Position numbers and translations under genes: made by a program
NCBI GenBank assembly: GCA_018266435.1
Contig: JAFEAL010000005.1
Location: 418,725 to 482,724 of the forward strand
Reading direction: 5' to 3'
From: Bacteroidota bacterium
Lineage (GTDB): Bacteria > Bacteroidota > Bacteroidia > Cytophagales > Cyclobacteriaceae
Length of the DNA: 64,000 bases
Notes under the pieces: model-generated
Seen by the model: only the letters and a program-made list of their open reading frames with translations
Told to the model about the DNA's origin: nothing
Database searches by the model: none
Part shown: positions 42,590 to 52,754 of the stretch, piece by piece
Numbering within the stretch: position 1 is the stretch's first letter
How the letters are laid out: each line of letters opens with the position of its first letter

Positions 42590-45500
42590 CTACATACTCC
42601 TGCGGTACTGCCCGCCTACTTCAAATAAGGCTTTTGTGATTTGCCCCAGTGAGCAGACTTTGCAGGCTTCCATCAATTCTTCAAATATGTTTTTATTTTG
42701 AATGGCCGCTTGTTGCACTTTTTCTAAGGCCGCTGCTGTTTTACTCTGCTGGTGGCGATGAAGGTTGCGCAACATGTTAATCTGGTACTCTTTTTCTTCT
42801 GTAGTAGCGCGAATCACTTCTTGTGGAATGATGGTGGGTGAGCCTTTTGAACTCAGGAAGGTATTCACCCCGATGATCGGATATTCACCTGTGTGTTTCA
42901 GAGTTTCGTAGTATAAACTCTCTTCCTGAATTTTTCCACGTTGGTACATCGTTTCCATCGCACCTAATACTCCACCGCGTTCAGTAATTCTGTCAAATTC
43001 TGAAAGTACGGCTTCTTCTACCAGGTCAGTCAGTTCTTCAATGATGAATGAACCCTGCATGGGGTTTTCGTTTTTGGCCAGACCTAATTCCCGATTGATA
43101 ATTAACTGAATGGCCATAGCCCTGCGCACGCTCTCTTCGGTAGGGGTGGTAATGGCTTCATCGTAAGCATTAGTATGCAGCGAATTGCAGTTGTCGTAAA
43201 TGGCATAGAGTGCTTGCAGGGTGGTGCGGATGTCGTTGAAGTCAATCTCCTGGGCGTGCAAAGAACGACCTGAAGTTTGGATGTGGTATTTCAACATCTG
43301 GCTTCGGGCATTGGCTCCATATTTCTTATACATGGCTTTAGCCCAGATTCTACGGGCCACACGGCCGATTACCGCATATTCCGGGTCTATGCCGTTGCTG
43401 AAAAAGAACGAGAGGTTCGGGGCAAATTCGTTGATGTCCATTCCCCGGCTTAAATAATATTCCACATAGGTAAACCCATTGGCCAGGGTGAAAGCAAGTT
43501 GGGTAATCGGGTTGGCTCCTGCCTCGGCAATGTGATAGCCTGATATGGAAACGGAATAAAAATTACGTACGTTTTTGGCAATAAAATATTCTTGTACATC
43601 GCCCATCAGGCGCAGGGCAAATTCCGTAGAGAAGATGCACGTGTTTTGCGCCTGATCTTCTTTGAGAATATCGGCTTGCACGGTACCGCGCACCTGGCTT
43701 AGGGTTTCGGCCTTTATTTTTTCATAAACTTCTTTCGGCAGAACCTGGTCACCCGTTACGCCCAGCAACATCAAACCGAGGCCATCGTTGCCTTGGGGCA
43801 ATGTTCCCTGGTAGCCCGGAATTAGATCAGGTTGAGAGTACAAAGTTTTTATTTTCTTTTCAACCTCATGTACCAATCCATTTTTGCGAATGTAAATTTC
43901 GCACTGTTGATCAATGGCAGCGTTCATAAAAAAACTGAGCAACATAGGGGCAGGCCCGTTGATGGTCATTGAGACTGATGTTTTGGGGTCAGTCAGGTTA
44001 AAGCCGCTGTATAATTTTTTGGCGTCATCCAGGCAGCAGATGCTTACCCCCGAGTTACCGATCTTTCCATAAATGTCGGGGCGGTAATCGGGATCGTTTC
44101 CGTACAACGTTACCGAATCAAAAGCGGTAGAGAGTCGTTTGGCGGGCATGGCCAAACTCACATAGTGAAATCTCCGGTTGGTGCGTTCGGGGCCGCCTTC
44201 TCCGGCAAACATACGCGTGGGGTCTTCGCCTTCGCGCTTAAAAGGGTAGATGCCTGCCGTGTAAGGAAATTCGCCCGGCACATTTTCCTGCAGTTGCCAT
44301 TTTAATAAATCGCCCCAGGCTTCGTAACGTGGCAGCGCCACTTTCGGAATTGACAAATGAGACAATGATTCAGTGTGGGTCTTGATCCCGATTTCTTTGT
44401 CGCGCACCTTGAATTTGAAAATTTCGTCTTTGTATTTTTTGGTTAGCTCGGGCCACGATTCAATCAATTTCAGATTTTTTGGATCAAGGTGAAGTTTGGC
44501 CTCGTCCGCCAACTCTTTTAGCTGAAGGGAAGGATTATTTTTTTCAGAAAGCAAATGAGCGGCATATAATTTTTGGGCGTGCTTGACTTGCTCAGTCACC
44601 CATTGATCATAGGTGCGGTTGTTTTCAGAAATTTCACTGAGGTAACGCGTGCGGTGCGGAGGAATGACAAAAATTTTCTCAGACATTTCGCGGGTGATGG
44701 CGAAGGTAGATTTCAAATCGGTCTGAGTTTTCTCCACAATTTTGTCCATTACGTGTTTGTACAACTGGTTTGTGCCCGGATCATTGAACTGTGAAGCGAT
44801 GGTGCCAAACACGGGCATTTCTTCCGGTTTTTTTGTCCACAGTTGGTGGTTGCGTTGATATTGTTTTTTTACATCGCGCAATGCATCCAGCGCACCGCGC
44901 TTGTCGAATTTGTTGAGGGCGATGACATCGGCAAAATCAAGCATATCAATTTTTTCTAACTGAGTAGCCGCCCCGTATTCGGGTGTCATCACATACAGTG
45001 ATACATCGCTGTGGTCGAGAATTTCCGTATCGCTTTGGCCGATTCCTGAGGTTTCTAAAATGATCAGGTCGTATTTTGCTGCTTTCAATACCTGAATGGC
45101 TTCTTTTACATAAGCCGACAGGGCGAGGTTAGATTGGCGTGTGGCCAGTGAGCGCATGAACACGCGCGGATGGTTGATGGCATTCATCCGGATGCGGTCG
45201 CCCAGCAAGGCGCCACCGGTTTTACGTTTGGAGGGATCTACTGAAATCAATCCAATTGTCTTTTCTTTGTAATCAAACAAAAATCTCCTCACGATTTCAT
45301 CTACAATTGAAGACTTGCCGGCTCCGCCAGTACCGGTAATGCCCAGTACGGGCACTTTGGTTTTATAGGCCAGGCTATTGATATGATCAAAAATTTTGGT
45401 GTGTTTATCGCGGTAATTTTCGGCCGAGGTAATGAGCCGGGCAATTGCCATCGGGTTTTTTGTTTCGAGCAACTCCAGTTCGTTGGTCAACTGTTCGCCT

Positions 45501-45991
45501 AAAGCATAATCGCTTTGTTTGACTAAGTCATTGATCATTCCCTGCAAACCCATGGCGCGGCCGTCATCGGGCGAGTAGATGCGTGTGATGCCGTGATCCA
45601 TTAGTTCGCGGATTTCTTCTGGTAAGATTACACCCCCGCCCCCGCCAAAAATTTTGATGTGGCCCGCGCCTTTTTCACGCAGCAAGTCATGCATGTATTT
45701 AAAGTACTCGTTATGACCACCCTGGTAGCTGGTCAGCGCAATGGCCTGTGCATCTTCTTGAATTGCCGTGTTCACTACTTCTTCCACACTGCGGTCATGG
45801 CCGAGGTGAATTACTTCACAGCCCGTGGCCTGTATGATTCTGCGCATAATGTTGATGGACGCATCGTGGCCATCAAACAAACTCGCGGCTGTAACGATGC
45901 GCACTTTGTGAATTGGCTTGTAGGGCTCGGGCTGTTGCATCGGGTGAGGTGTTTTTTCTTTTTTTTCCGGAGAGGTAGCTGTGGCACTCAT
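42590..45991 (-). CDS. icmF: Fused isobutyryl-CoA mutase (IcmF)
   Basis: 1133 residues in the order B12-binding domain (about 28-160, with '[15 protein letters not shown]' and base-off His42), MeaB-like G-protein domain (about 180-500, P-loop 'GTGGAGKSS' at 220-228) and mutase TIM barrel (about 560-1120). The substrate pocket reads '[20 protein letters not shown]', with Phe where methylmalonyl-CoA mutases have the Arg/Tyr-based carboxylate pocket. '[20 protein letters not shown]' and '[17 protein letters not shown]' also fit IcmF. It interconverts isobutyryl-CoA and butyryl-CoA (or isovaleryl/pivalyl-CoA) with adenosylcobalamin and repairs itself through its own GTPase. It is divergent from nhaA. 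Confidence 0.93.
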   Translation of the reverse strand: MSATATSPEKKEKTPHPMQQPEPYKPIHKVRIVTAASLFDGHDASINIMRRIIQATGCEVIHLGHDRSVEEVVNTAIQEDAQAIALTSYQGGHNEYFKYMHDLLREKGAGHIKIFGGGGGVILPEEIRELMDHGITRIYSPDDGRAMGLQGMINDLVKQSDYALGEQLTNELELLETKNPMAIARLITSAENYRDKHTKIFDHINSLAYKTKVPVLGITGTGGAGKSSIVDEIVRRFLFDYKEKTIGLISVDPSKRKTGGALLGDRIRMNAINHPRVFMRSLATRQSNLALSAYVKEAIQVLKAAKYDLIILETSGIGQSDTEILDHSDVSLYVMTPEYGAATQLEKIDMLDFADVIALNKFDKRGALDALRDVKKQYQRNHQLWTKKPEEMPVFGTIASQFNDPGTNQLYKHVMDKIVEKTQTDLKSTFAITREMSEKIFVIPPHRTRYLSEISENNRTYDQWVTEQVKHAQKLYAAHLLSEKNNPSLQLKELADEAKLHLDPKNLKLIESWPELTKKYKDEIFKFKVRDKEIGIKTHTESLSHLSIPKVALPRYEAWGDLLKWQLQENVPGEFPYTAGIYPFKREGEDPTRMFAGEGGPERTNRRFHYVSLAMPAKRLSTAFDSVTLYGNDPDYRPDIYGKIGNSGVSICCLDDAKKLYSGFNLTDPKTSVSMTINGPAPMLLSFFMNAAIDQQCEIYIRKNGLVHEVEKKIKTLYSQPDLIPGYQGTLPQGNDGLGLMLLGVTGDQVLPKEVYEKIKAETLSQVRGTVQADILKEDQAQNTCIFSTEFALRLMGDVQEYFIAKNVRNFYSVSISGYHIAEAGANPITQLAFTLANGFTYVEYYLSRGMDINEFAPNLSFFFSNGIDPEYAVIGRVARRIWAKAMYKKYGANARSQMLKYHIQTSGRSLHAQEIDFNDIRTTLQALYAIYDNCNSLHTNAYDEAITTPTEESVRRAMAIQLIINRELGLAKNENPMQGSFIIEELTDLVEEAVLSEFDRITERGGVLGAMETMYQRGKIQEESLYYETLKHTGEYPIIGVNTFLSSKGSPTIIPQEVIRATTEEKEYQINMLRNLHRHQQSKTAAALEKVQQAAIQNKNIFEELMEACKVCSLGQITKALFEVGGQYRRSM

Positions 45992-46008
45992 ACAAAAGAA
46001 TTGAGTGT

Positions 46009-46016
46009 CAAAATTA
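46009..46016 (-). promoter_or_regulatory. -7 element of the icmF promoter
   Basis: TAATTTTG on the minus strand matches TAnnTTTG 17 bases upstream of the icmF ATG. No clear TTG lies at 19 nt; TTA stands at about 21 nt. Confidence 0.4.
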
Positions 46017-46066
46017 CTGAGAAGGCAAGGATTTAGCTAACAGGAGTTAGTCTAAGACAGGATTTT

Positions 46067-46074
46067 TATATTTG
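46067..46074 (+). promoter_or_regulatory. -7 element of the nhaA promoter
   Basis: TATATTTG matches TAnnTTTG 20 bases upstream of the nhaA ATG. The -33 region is not recognisable. Confidence 0.4.
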
Positions 46075-46094
46075 GATAATTTTTTCTGTTCTCT

Positions 46095-47240
46095 ATGAAA
46101 TGGTCTAAAGTTTACCGTGAGTTTTTTGAAAGTGAGCGCACAGCCGGTTTGTTGCTGATGGTGTGTACGGTGGTTTCGCTTTTGCTCACTTATTTTTTAG
46201 GCTCGTCATACGCGCACCTTTGGCATACCCATTTTTTTAATCATCCGGTTGAGTTTTGGATTAATGATGGGATGATGACGGTTTTTTTTCTGTTGGTGGG
46301 TTTGGAGATCAAAAGAGAAATTTATGTGGGTGAATTTTCTGATCTAAAAAAATCGATGATGCCGCTGATTGCGGCCTCGGGAGGAATGGTAGTGCCCGCA
46401 GCAATTTACTTGGCTTTCAATGCAGGAACAGCTACTTCAAAGGGTTTCGGTATCCCCATGGCTACTGACATTGCCTTTTCGCTGGCAGTTTTATCGTTGC
46501 TGGGCAACCGTGTACCCGCCTCGCTTAAACTATTTTTAACAGCTCTGGCTATTGCAGATGATCTCGGAGCCATCGTCATCATTGCGGTGTTTTATACTTC
46601 CGGTATTTCATTGGCTAACCTCGGTATGGCATTGATTGTATATATCGCCATGCTTCTTCTGAGTAAACAAAATGTACAGCATCTGTCTATTTATGTTGTA
46701 TTGGGTATAGCGCTTTGGTTTTTCATGTACCGCTCGGGCATTCATCCCACCATTGCCGGTGTGCTTATTGCTTTTGCGATTCCTTTTTCAAAAGAGGGTA
46801 ACCCTTCACTGTCAGATAAATTACAACACGCGTTGCACAAGCCGGTTGCTTTTTTGGTGCTTCCGTTGTTTGCGTTGGCCAATACGGCCATTGTACTTTC
46901 GCTTTCTGCTTTTACTGAGGTAGCTACACCCAGTGGCTACGGAATTATTTTTGGGTTGTTGTTAGGAAAACCCCTTGGTATATTTTTGTTTGTACTGGCC
47001 GGTGTAGCGTTGAATGTTTGCACAATTCCATCGGGCATGAATCGGCATCATTTGTTTTGGTGTGGTGTACTGGCAGGCATTGGTTTTACCATGTCAATTT
47101 TTATTACGCTGCTGGCGTTTGATCAGGCTGCATTACTGAATGCCTCCAAAGTAGCGATCATCATTGGATCGTTGCTTTCAGGTATTTTAGGATACACGGG
47201 TTTGCGGCTGACGCTCAATAAAAGACGGTTAAAATTTTAA
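46095..47240 (+). CDS. nhaA: Na+/H+ antiporter NhaA
   Basis: 381 residues with about eleven to twelve membrane helices. 'INDGMMTVFFLLVGLEIKRE' and 'GEFSDLKKSMMPLIAASGGM' are family signatures, and 'ALAIADDLGAIVIIAVFYTS' carries the adjacent Asp pair that binds Na+ and H+. 'KPLGIFLFVLAGVAL' and 'LAGIGFTMSIFITLLAF' close the core. It extrudes Na+ at alkaline pH in exchange for protons. Its end overlaps the convergent MaoC gene by 4 bases. Confidence 0.97.
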   Translation: MKWSKVYREFFESERTAGLLLMVCTVVSLLLTYFLGSSYAHLWHTHFFNHPVEFWINDGMMTVFFLLVGLEIKREIYVGEFSDLKKSMMPLIAASGGMVVPAAIYLAFNAGTATSKGFGIPMATDIAFSLAVLSLLGNRVPASLKLFLTALAIADDLGAIVIIAVFYTSGISLANLGMALIVYIAMLLLSKQNVQHLSIYVVLGIALWFFMYRSGIHPTIAGVLIAFAIPFSKEGNPSLSDKLQHALHKPVAFLVLPLFALANTAIVLSLSAFTEVATPSGYGIIFGLLLGKPLGIFLFVLAGVALNVCTIPSGMNRHHLFWCGVLAGIGFTMSIFITLLAFDQAALLNASKVAIIIGSLLSGILGYTGLRLTLNKRRLKF

Positions 47241-47701
47241 TTATTAAAATGATACAGAAACACGATGGTAGCCGTAAAAGCAGGTTTTTTGTTGTCTTTG
47301 ATTTCCATGGTAATGTCCATCTCCGCTTTGGTGATGCCACGTAAATCAACCAGTGATTTTAACATTACGCGCAGGCGCACTTCGTGGTCAACCAGCACGG
47401 GTTGGTTGAATTTCATTTTCTCGATGCCGTAGTTTACCAGCATCTTAAAATTGCGGATGTCGGCAATTTGCTCCCATAAATAAGGCACTAATGAAAGCAC
47501 CAGGTATCCGTGCGCAATCGTACTTTTAAAAGGACCATTGGCCGCCCGCACCGGGTCAGTATGAATCCATTGATGATCGAGGGTGGCATCGGCAAACTGA
47601 TTAATCTGTTGTTGAGTTACTTTCAAAAAATCAGACACACCCAGTTCTTTACCGATGTATTGCTGAAATTCTGAAAATCCGTTGATCACAAGCTTTTGCA
47701 T
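47237..47701 (-). CDS. MaoC family (R)-specific enoyl-CoA hydratase-like protein
   Basis: 154 residues, single hot-dog fold. 'FADATLDHQWIHTDPVRAAN' contains the catalytic Asp and His of the hydratase 2 motif, and 'GPFKSTIAHGYLVLSLVPYL' is the conserved G-x-x-x-x-x-x-H-G helix. It should hydrate 2-enoyl-CoA or acyl-carrier esters in fatty-acid or branched-chain metabolism, in keeping with icmF nearby, though on a different transcript. It is divergent from the aminotransferase-fold gene at 47776, with overlapping -7-like boxes between them. Confidence 0.9.
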   Translation of the reverse strand: MQKLVINGFSEFQQYIGKELGVSDFLKVTQQQINQFADATLDHQWIHTDPVRAANGPFKSTIAHGYLVLSLVPYLWEQIADIRNFKMLVNYGIEKMKFNQPVLVDHEVRLRVMLKSLVDLRGITKAEMDITMEIKDNKKPAFTATIVFLYHFNN

Positions 47702-47775
47702 AGAACTGATTTTGATGAATGGAATATCCCTAAAGGTAAAATTTAATTATCTTTCCTTACTAAATTTTTTACACC

Positions 47776-49053
47776 ATGATCTCACGTAGAAACCTGCTCA
47801 AGTCCATCGGCCTCTCAGCCTTTGCGTTACCCTCACTTCCCACTTTTGCCGGCACGGCAACAGAAACTGAAACGTTGCTTGATCCGGCTGAGCCAGAGTT
47901 TTGGAAAAATGTGCGAAACCAATTTGCCCTCGATCGAGATAGCGTTTTTTTCAACCCCGGCACGGTAGGAGCTATGCCCAAAGTAGTGGTGGAAAAAATG
48001 ACGACACACCTAAACTACATTGCCAGCCACACGGCCGACTGGGCCTACCAGGACGATAACAAAGAAGAATTTATCAGCGGTTATAATAACCTGTTGAGCA
48101 TACGCACCAAAGTAGGTAAGCTGATTAATGCAAGCGCAGCCGAAATCGCCATGACCGACAACGTAACGAATGGAATGAGTTACATAGCCAACGGATTGAC
48201 CTTGCAACCGGGCGATGAGATACTCACCACCGATCAGGAACACGGAGGCGGGCAATCTTCATGGATACAAAAGGAAAAACGATTTGGTGCCGTGTTCAAG
48301 ACTGTGGCTATTGGCAAACCTTGTCTTAACTCGCCCGATGTGTATGATAAAATTACCAAAGCCCTCACGCCCAAAACCAAAGTGCTGATGCTCTCGCACA
48401 TGATCTCAGGAAGCGGGGCAATTTTGCCGGTAAAAGAATTGTGTGCTGAAGCAAAACGAAGAGGGATTTTTACTGTGCTGGATGGCGCCCAAACCATTGG
48501 TCACATTAAAGTGGATGTAAAAGATCTTGGGTGCGATGCGTACGTGGGCTGCTTTCATAAATGGATAGGTGCTCCGGCCGGCACCGGTTTTATGTTTGTG
48601 AAAATGGAACACCTGAAAACATTGTGGACTTCTGTTTCCAGCTACCGCTGGGATGACCATACCGATGAAGGATTTCGGTTTACACAACGCGGCACAGGCA
48701 ATTTCCCGGTTTTAAAAGGACTGGATGCTGCGTTGGATTTTCATTTTGAACTCGGCCCTGATCGCGTGTATGAGCGTATCAAATTTTTAGGCAAACGCCT
48801 GCGTGATGGCCTGCGCACGGTGCCCAAAGTAAAATCCTTTTCACCTCCTGATGAGTCCATGTGTGCGGGCATCACCGTGTACAACCTCGAAGGCTGGACC
48901 GGAAAAAAATTACAGGATAGGTATTGGGAAAAAGGCAAGATGCGCCCGCGCTCACAAGGCGATGTGTTTGGTGTGCGGCACTGCACCCATATTTTTAATT
49001 CAGAAGAAGAAATTGACAGAGCCATAGCATTAGTGAAAGAGTGGGCGGGGTAG
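47776..49053 (+). CDS. Tat-exported class V aminotransferase-fold PLP enzyme
   Basis: 425 residues beginning 'MISRRNLLKSIGLSAFALPS', a twin-arginine signal (S-R-R-N-L-L-K). 'FFNPGTVGAMPKVVVEKMTT', 'EIAMTDNVTNGMSYIANGLT', 'TTDQEHGGGQSSW' and 'FTVLDGAQTIGHIKVDVKDL' match class V (NifS/CsdB/isopenicillin epimerase-like) enzymes. The PLP lysine is in 'VGCFHKWIGAPAGTGF'. Export of a folded, cofactor-loaded PLP enzyme by the Tat route fits the signal. No cysteine-desulfurase loop Cys is evident, so an epimerase or lyase role is more likely; the substrate is unknown. Confidence 0.9.
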   Translation: MISRRNLLKSIGLSAFALPSLPTFAGTATETETLLDPAEPEFWKNVRNQFALDRDSVFFNPGTVGAMPKVVVEKMTTHLNYIASHTADWAYQDDNKEEFISGYNNLLSIRTKVGKLINASAAEIAMTDNVTNGMSYIANGLTLQPGDEILTTDQEHGGGQSSWIQKEKRFGAVFKTVAIGKPCLNSPDVYDKITKALTPKTKVLMLSHMISGSGAILPVKELCAEAKRRGIFTVLDGAQTIGHIKVDVKDLGCDAYVGCFHKWIGAPAGTGFMFVKMEHLKTLWTSVSSYRWDDHTDEGFRFTQRGTGNFPVLKGLDAALDFHFELGPDRVYERIKFLGKRLRDGLRTVPKVKSFSPPDESMCAGITVYNLEGWTGKKLQDRYWEKGKMRPRSQGDVFGVRHCTHIFNSEEEIDRAIALVKEWAG

Positions 49054-49093
49054 CGCGCATGGATGCCAGCAATTATTTACTGATTTTTGCAGC

Positions 49094-51562
49094 ATGCTCA
49101 ACTATCCGGTTACTGAAATACTTCCTCAGCTCAGGCAGAAATTAGTTTCAGGAAACACAGTCATCCTTCAGGCTCCCCCGGGTGCCGGCAAATCCACCAT
49201 CGTTCCGTTAGAAGTTATTAATGAGCCGTGGTTATCGGGTAAAAAAATAATTATGCTTCAGCCACGCAGGCTGGCAGCCCGCTCAGTAGCTGCGCGTATG
49301 GCAGAGTTGCTCAACGAGAAATTGGGTGAGACTATCGGCTACCGCATTCGCTTTGAAAAAGTAATTGGCAAGAACACGCGTATCGAAGTGGTGACCGAAG
49401 GAATACTCACGCGCTTGTTGCAAAACGATAACGCACTGGAAGGTGTAGGCCTCGTAATTTTTGATGAATTTCACGAACGCAGCCTTCATGCCGACCTGGC
49501 ATTGGCGCTTTGCTTGCAGTCGCAGCAACTGCTGCGCCATGACTTGCGCATCTTGTTAATGTCAGCCACACTGGAGAGTGAAAAAATTTCTTCGCTGCTG
49601 GGTGCGTCCGTTATCACTAGTTTAGGTAAACAATTTCCTGTTGAGCTGATCTATGAGCAGGTAGAAAAAAATGAACCAATTGCTGCCTCAGTTTTAAAAA
49701 TGATCAAACGTGCATTGCGTGAGCAGCACGGGGATGTGCTGGTGTTTCTTCCGGGCGTTGGTGAAATCAAACGCACACAAGAAATCCTTGAATCAGAAAA
49801 AATGAATGTTGAGATTTTTCCATTGTATGGAGAATTATCATTTCAAAAACAACGCGAGGCTATTCTTCCTCATCCGCAAAGAGTCAGAAAAATTGTGCTG
49901 GCCACTTCTATTGCCGAGACATCGTTGACCATTGAAGGTATTGCAACGGTTATTGATTCAGGTCTTTCGCGTGTGCCTAAATTTGACCCACGCTCGGGGC
50001 TGACCAAATTGGAAACCGTGCCACTCACACAAGATGCAGCCGATCAGCGCGCGGGCCGCGCGGGAAGACTCGGCCCCGGAGTTTGCTATAGACTGTGGGC
50101 TAAAGCCATGCATCCGTTTTTGCCTCCAGCCCGTAAGCCTGAAATTTTAGAAGCTGACCTTGCTCCGATGATGCTCGAGCTTTTCAACTGGGGAACGAAT
50201 GTGAATGATTTAAAATGGGTTACGCCTCCGCCAGCCGGGGCCGTAGCGCAAGCCGTTGATTTACTCACACATCTGGGCGCAGTTGAAAACAATAAAATCA
50301 CTCCGCGAGGAAAAGAGATGGTGAAGTTGCCCACGCATCCGCGAATAGCTCATTTGCTGACTTCTTCAAAGGATAAAACGCTGGCACTGAGTTGTGATCT
50401 TGCAGCTACGTTAGAAGAGCGCGACCCGCTGCCCAAAGAAACCGGTGCAGATCTTTCACTTCGCATTGAACTGCTGAGAAAATGGCGAACTGGCGAGCGT
50501 GTAAATGCCGATAAAAATAATCTTGAGCGAATTGAAAAAATTGCATCGAGCTACCGAAAAATTTTTAACCTTAAAGAAGATAACTCGGTTTTTGCCGATA
50601 CCGATGCCGGAAAATTGGTGATGGAGGCGTATCCTGAGCGGTTGGCTAAGCAGATAGAAAAATTCAGTACACGGTATAAACTGGCTAATGGACGAGTAGC
50701 CAAATTGCAAGATCATGACCCGCTGATTAAAAATACTTGGCTGGCCGTGGCCTCTGTTGATTTAGGAAACAATGAAGGGAAAATTTTTTCAGCCGCACCA
50801 GTTGATGAAACGGATTTAATTTCGCTGGCAAAAGAAAATGAAAACGTGAGGTGGGACTCCGGGCGAGGCGCGATTGTGGCCTCGATAGAAAAACAAATTG
50901 GTGCACTCACCCTTTCTTCTAAGACGATCGGTAAGATTGACGATGCGGCCAAGACAATAATTTTATGCCAGGCTTTTCGCCAGGAGGGGTTAAGGCTATT
51001 GAATTGGAGTACGCAACAAGAACAGTGGCAAGCCCGCGTACTGAGCTTAAGAAAATGGCGGCCTGATCAGCATTGGCCCGAGGTTACAGATGAGTTGCTG
51101 GTAAAAACTTGTGAGGAGTGGCTTGCTCCTTTTTTGATTTCCGTTAACAATCGTTCTGATTTTAATCGGCTGGATGTGGATATAATTTTGAACAGCATTT
51201 TACCGTGGGGATTGCAAACACAATTATCGAAATTCGCTCCTGAAAAAATTCTGGTACCAAGCGGGTCGATGATTAACATAGATTATTCACTTGCAGGCGA
51301 AGCTCCCGTTTTGAAAGTAAGGCTTCAAGAAGTTTTTGGGTGGACTGAAACACCAACGATCAATGAAGGTAAAACAAAATTGATCTTGCATTTGCTTTCT
51401 CCGGGTTTTAAACCCGTGCAGGTAACACAAGACTTAAAAAATTTTTGGAACACAACGTACCATGATGTGCGCAAAGAACTGCGAATGCGCTATCCCAAAC
51501 ATCATTGGCCAGAAGACCCGTGGACAGCCCAGGCAGTACGGGGAGCCAAGAGAAAAGGCTGA
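49094..51562 (+). CDS. hrpB: ATP-dependent helicase HrpB
   Basis: 822 residues, the usual HrpB length. DEAH-type helicase motifs: I 'VILQAPPGAGKSTIVPLEVI' (about 23-42), Ia 'QPRRLAARSVAARM', II 'IFDEFHERSLHADLAL', III 'LMSATLES', V 'VLATSIAETSLTIEGI', VI 'DQRAGRAGRLGPGVCYRLW'. The helicase-associated domain and the HrpB-specific C-terminal domain ('FAPEKILVPSGSMINIDYSL', 'RYPKHHWPEDPW') follow. The protein remodels RNA or RNP; its exact role is not settled in any species. A GATTTTTG box lies four bases upstream of the ATG. Confidence 0.95.
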   Translation: MLNYPVTEILPQLRQKLVSGNTVILQAPPGAGKSTIVPLEVINEPWLSGKKIIMLQPRRLAARSVAARMAELLNEKLGETIGYRIRFEKVIGKNTRIEVVTEGILTRLLQNDNALEGVGLVIFDEFHERSLHADLALALCLQSQQLLRHDLRILLMSATLESEKISSLLGASVITSLGKQFPVELIYEQVEKNEPIAASVLKMIKRALREQHGDVLVFLPGVGEIKRTQEILESEKMNVEIFPLYGELSFQKQREAILPHPQRVRKIVLATSIAETSLTIEGIATVIDSGLSRVPKFDPRSGLTKLETVPLTQDAADQRAGRAGRLGPGVCYRLWAKAMHPFLPPARKPEILEADLAPMMLELFNWGTNVNDLKWVTPPPAGAVAQAVDLLTHLGAVENNKITPRGKEMVKLPTHPRIAHLLTSSKDKTLALSCDLAATLEERDPLPKETGADLSLRIELLRKWRTGERVNADKNNLERIEKIASSYRKIFNLKEDNSVFADTDAGKLVMEAYPERLAKQIEKFSTRYKLANGRVAKLQDHDPLIKNTWLAVASVDLGNNEGKIFSAAPVDETDLISLAKENENVRWDSGRGAIVASIEKQIGALTLSSKTIGKIDDAAKTIILCQAFRQEGLRLLNWSTQQEQWQARVLSLRKWRPDQHWPEVTDELLVKTCEEWLAPFLISVNNRSDFNRLDVDIILNSILPWGLQTQLSKFAPEKILVPSGSMINIDYSLAGEAPVLKVRLQEVFGWTETPTINEGKTKLILHLLSPGFKPVQVTQDLKNFWNTTYHDVRKELRMRYPKHHWPEDPWTAQAVRGAKRKG

Positions 51563-51587
51563 TTTTCTGATCAGGTAGTTGCTGATT

Positions 51588-52703
51588 TTATTGTTGAAGC
51601 GGAATAAGTTTGGCCTCACCGATGTTCATTCCGTTTCGCAATTCTTCACTGGCCTGCCTCACCAGTTGATCGCCCACACTCAGGTTGCCAAACACTTCGG
51701 CATAACCGTTGGTCTCTAACCCTTTTTTTACATCAACCCACTCGGCTTTTTTATTTTTCAGGCGAATCACAAATAATTTTTCAGTGGAGTTGACCACGGC
51801 TGAAAGAGGAACAGCAAATGTTTCGGCCGATACCAATTCAATTCTTACTTCGGCAATCATTCCCGGAATCAGTTTTCGGCTGTCGTTGGTTACATCCATT
51901 TCAATTCGCTGGGCGCGTAGTTTCTTGTCTAATGCGCCAGCCTTACGTCTAACCCGGGCCGAAAAAGTTTGGTTGAGAAATGTCTTTATCGAGAAATGGA
52001 TCTCATCGTTGAGTTGAACATATCCGGTGATTGACTCGGGAACATACACCGCCAGGCGCAAATGTTTTTGTTCATTGAGTATAAACATAGGCAGGTCAGA
52101 TCCTTTTCCGGAGGGCCCCACATAGGCTCCCACATTGATGTTTCGGGCACTGATTGTTCCGTCAAATGGTGCGCGCACTTCTAAGTAACCTTGCATCACC
52201 ATCACTTCGCGCTCGGTGGCTTGAGCGGCTTCCAGTTGCGAATAATCAGAATTCATTTTGCCCAGTGCCTGATCCAAATCATTTTGCGAAATGGTGCCGG
52301 GTGTTTTGCTTGTTTCCAGCATACGGTCATAGTTGGCTTTGCTTGCCTTGTAAATGGCCGTCTGCGATTCAACCCGCGATTTGGCTGCATTGATCTGCGA
52401 ACGGATTTCAGGTGCTTCCAGTAATGCCAGCATCTGCCCTTCTTTTACTTCTGACCCCACATCCACGTAAAGTTGTTTGACAAAACTGTTGACTTTAGCA
52501 TACAGGTCCACATCGCGAAACGACAGCAACTCACCGGGTATCTGAGTGGATGAAGTGATTTTTCTTCGGGTCAACTCAAATACTTCTACGGGGGCAGCTG
52601 GTGATTTTTTTTCTTCAGCCGAATGGGAGGAAGAACAACTCCACAAGTTGATGGCGGCTAACCCCGCAAAGGCAATCAACCAATTTTTTTTTGAATGTGT
52701 CAT
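51588..52703 (-). CDS. RND efflux periplasmic adaptor (membrane fusion protein)
   Basis: 371 residues with a signal; 'AINLWSCSSSHSAEE' suggests a lipoprotein with Cys23 or nearby as anchor. 'VDLYAKVNSFVKQLYVDVGS' and 'EVKEGQMLALLEAPEIRSQI' form the lipoyl half-motif, a coiled-coil hairpin spans about 105-165, and 'GYLEVRAPFDGTISARNINV' is the second lipoyl half, followed by beta-barrel and membrane-proximal domains. It links the RND pump to TolC. It is the last gene of the TolC-RND-adaptor operon, 51 bases after the pump gene. Confidence 0.93.
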   Translation of the reverse strand: MTHSKKNWLIAFAGLAAINLWSCSSSHSAEEKKSPAAPVEVFELTRRKITSSTQIPGELLSFRDVDLYAKVNSFVKQLYVDVGSEVKEGQMLALLEAPEIRSQINAAKSRVESQTAIYKASKANYDRMLETSKTPGTISQNDLDQALGKMNSDYSQLEAAQATEREVMVMQGYLEVRAPFDGTISARNINVGAYVGPSGKGSDLPMFILNEQKHLRLAVYVPESITGYVQLNDEIHFSIKTFLNQTFSARVRRKAGALDKKLRAQRIEMDVTNDSRKLIPGMIAEVRIELVSAETFAVPLSAVVNSTEKLFVIRLKNKKAEWVDVKKGLETNGYAEVFGNLSVGDQLVRQASEELRNGMNIGEAKLIPLQQ

Positions 52704-52754
52704 AATGAATAGTCCAAAAGTCAGGGTTCAAAATTCAAAAAATACTGAACCCAT

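Noticed and set aside
52724-52752. GGGTTCA/TGAACCC inverted repeat between RND pump and adaptor genes
   Set aside because: The loop is long (15 nt) and no T tract follows; too weak for a terminator, and the operon continues through it.
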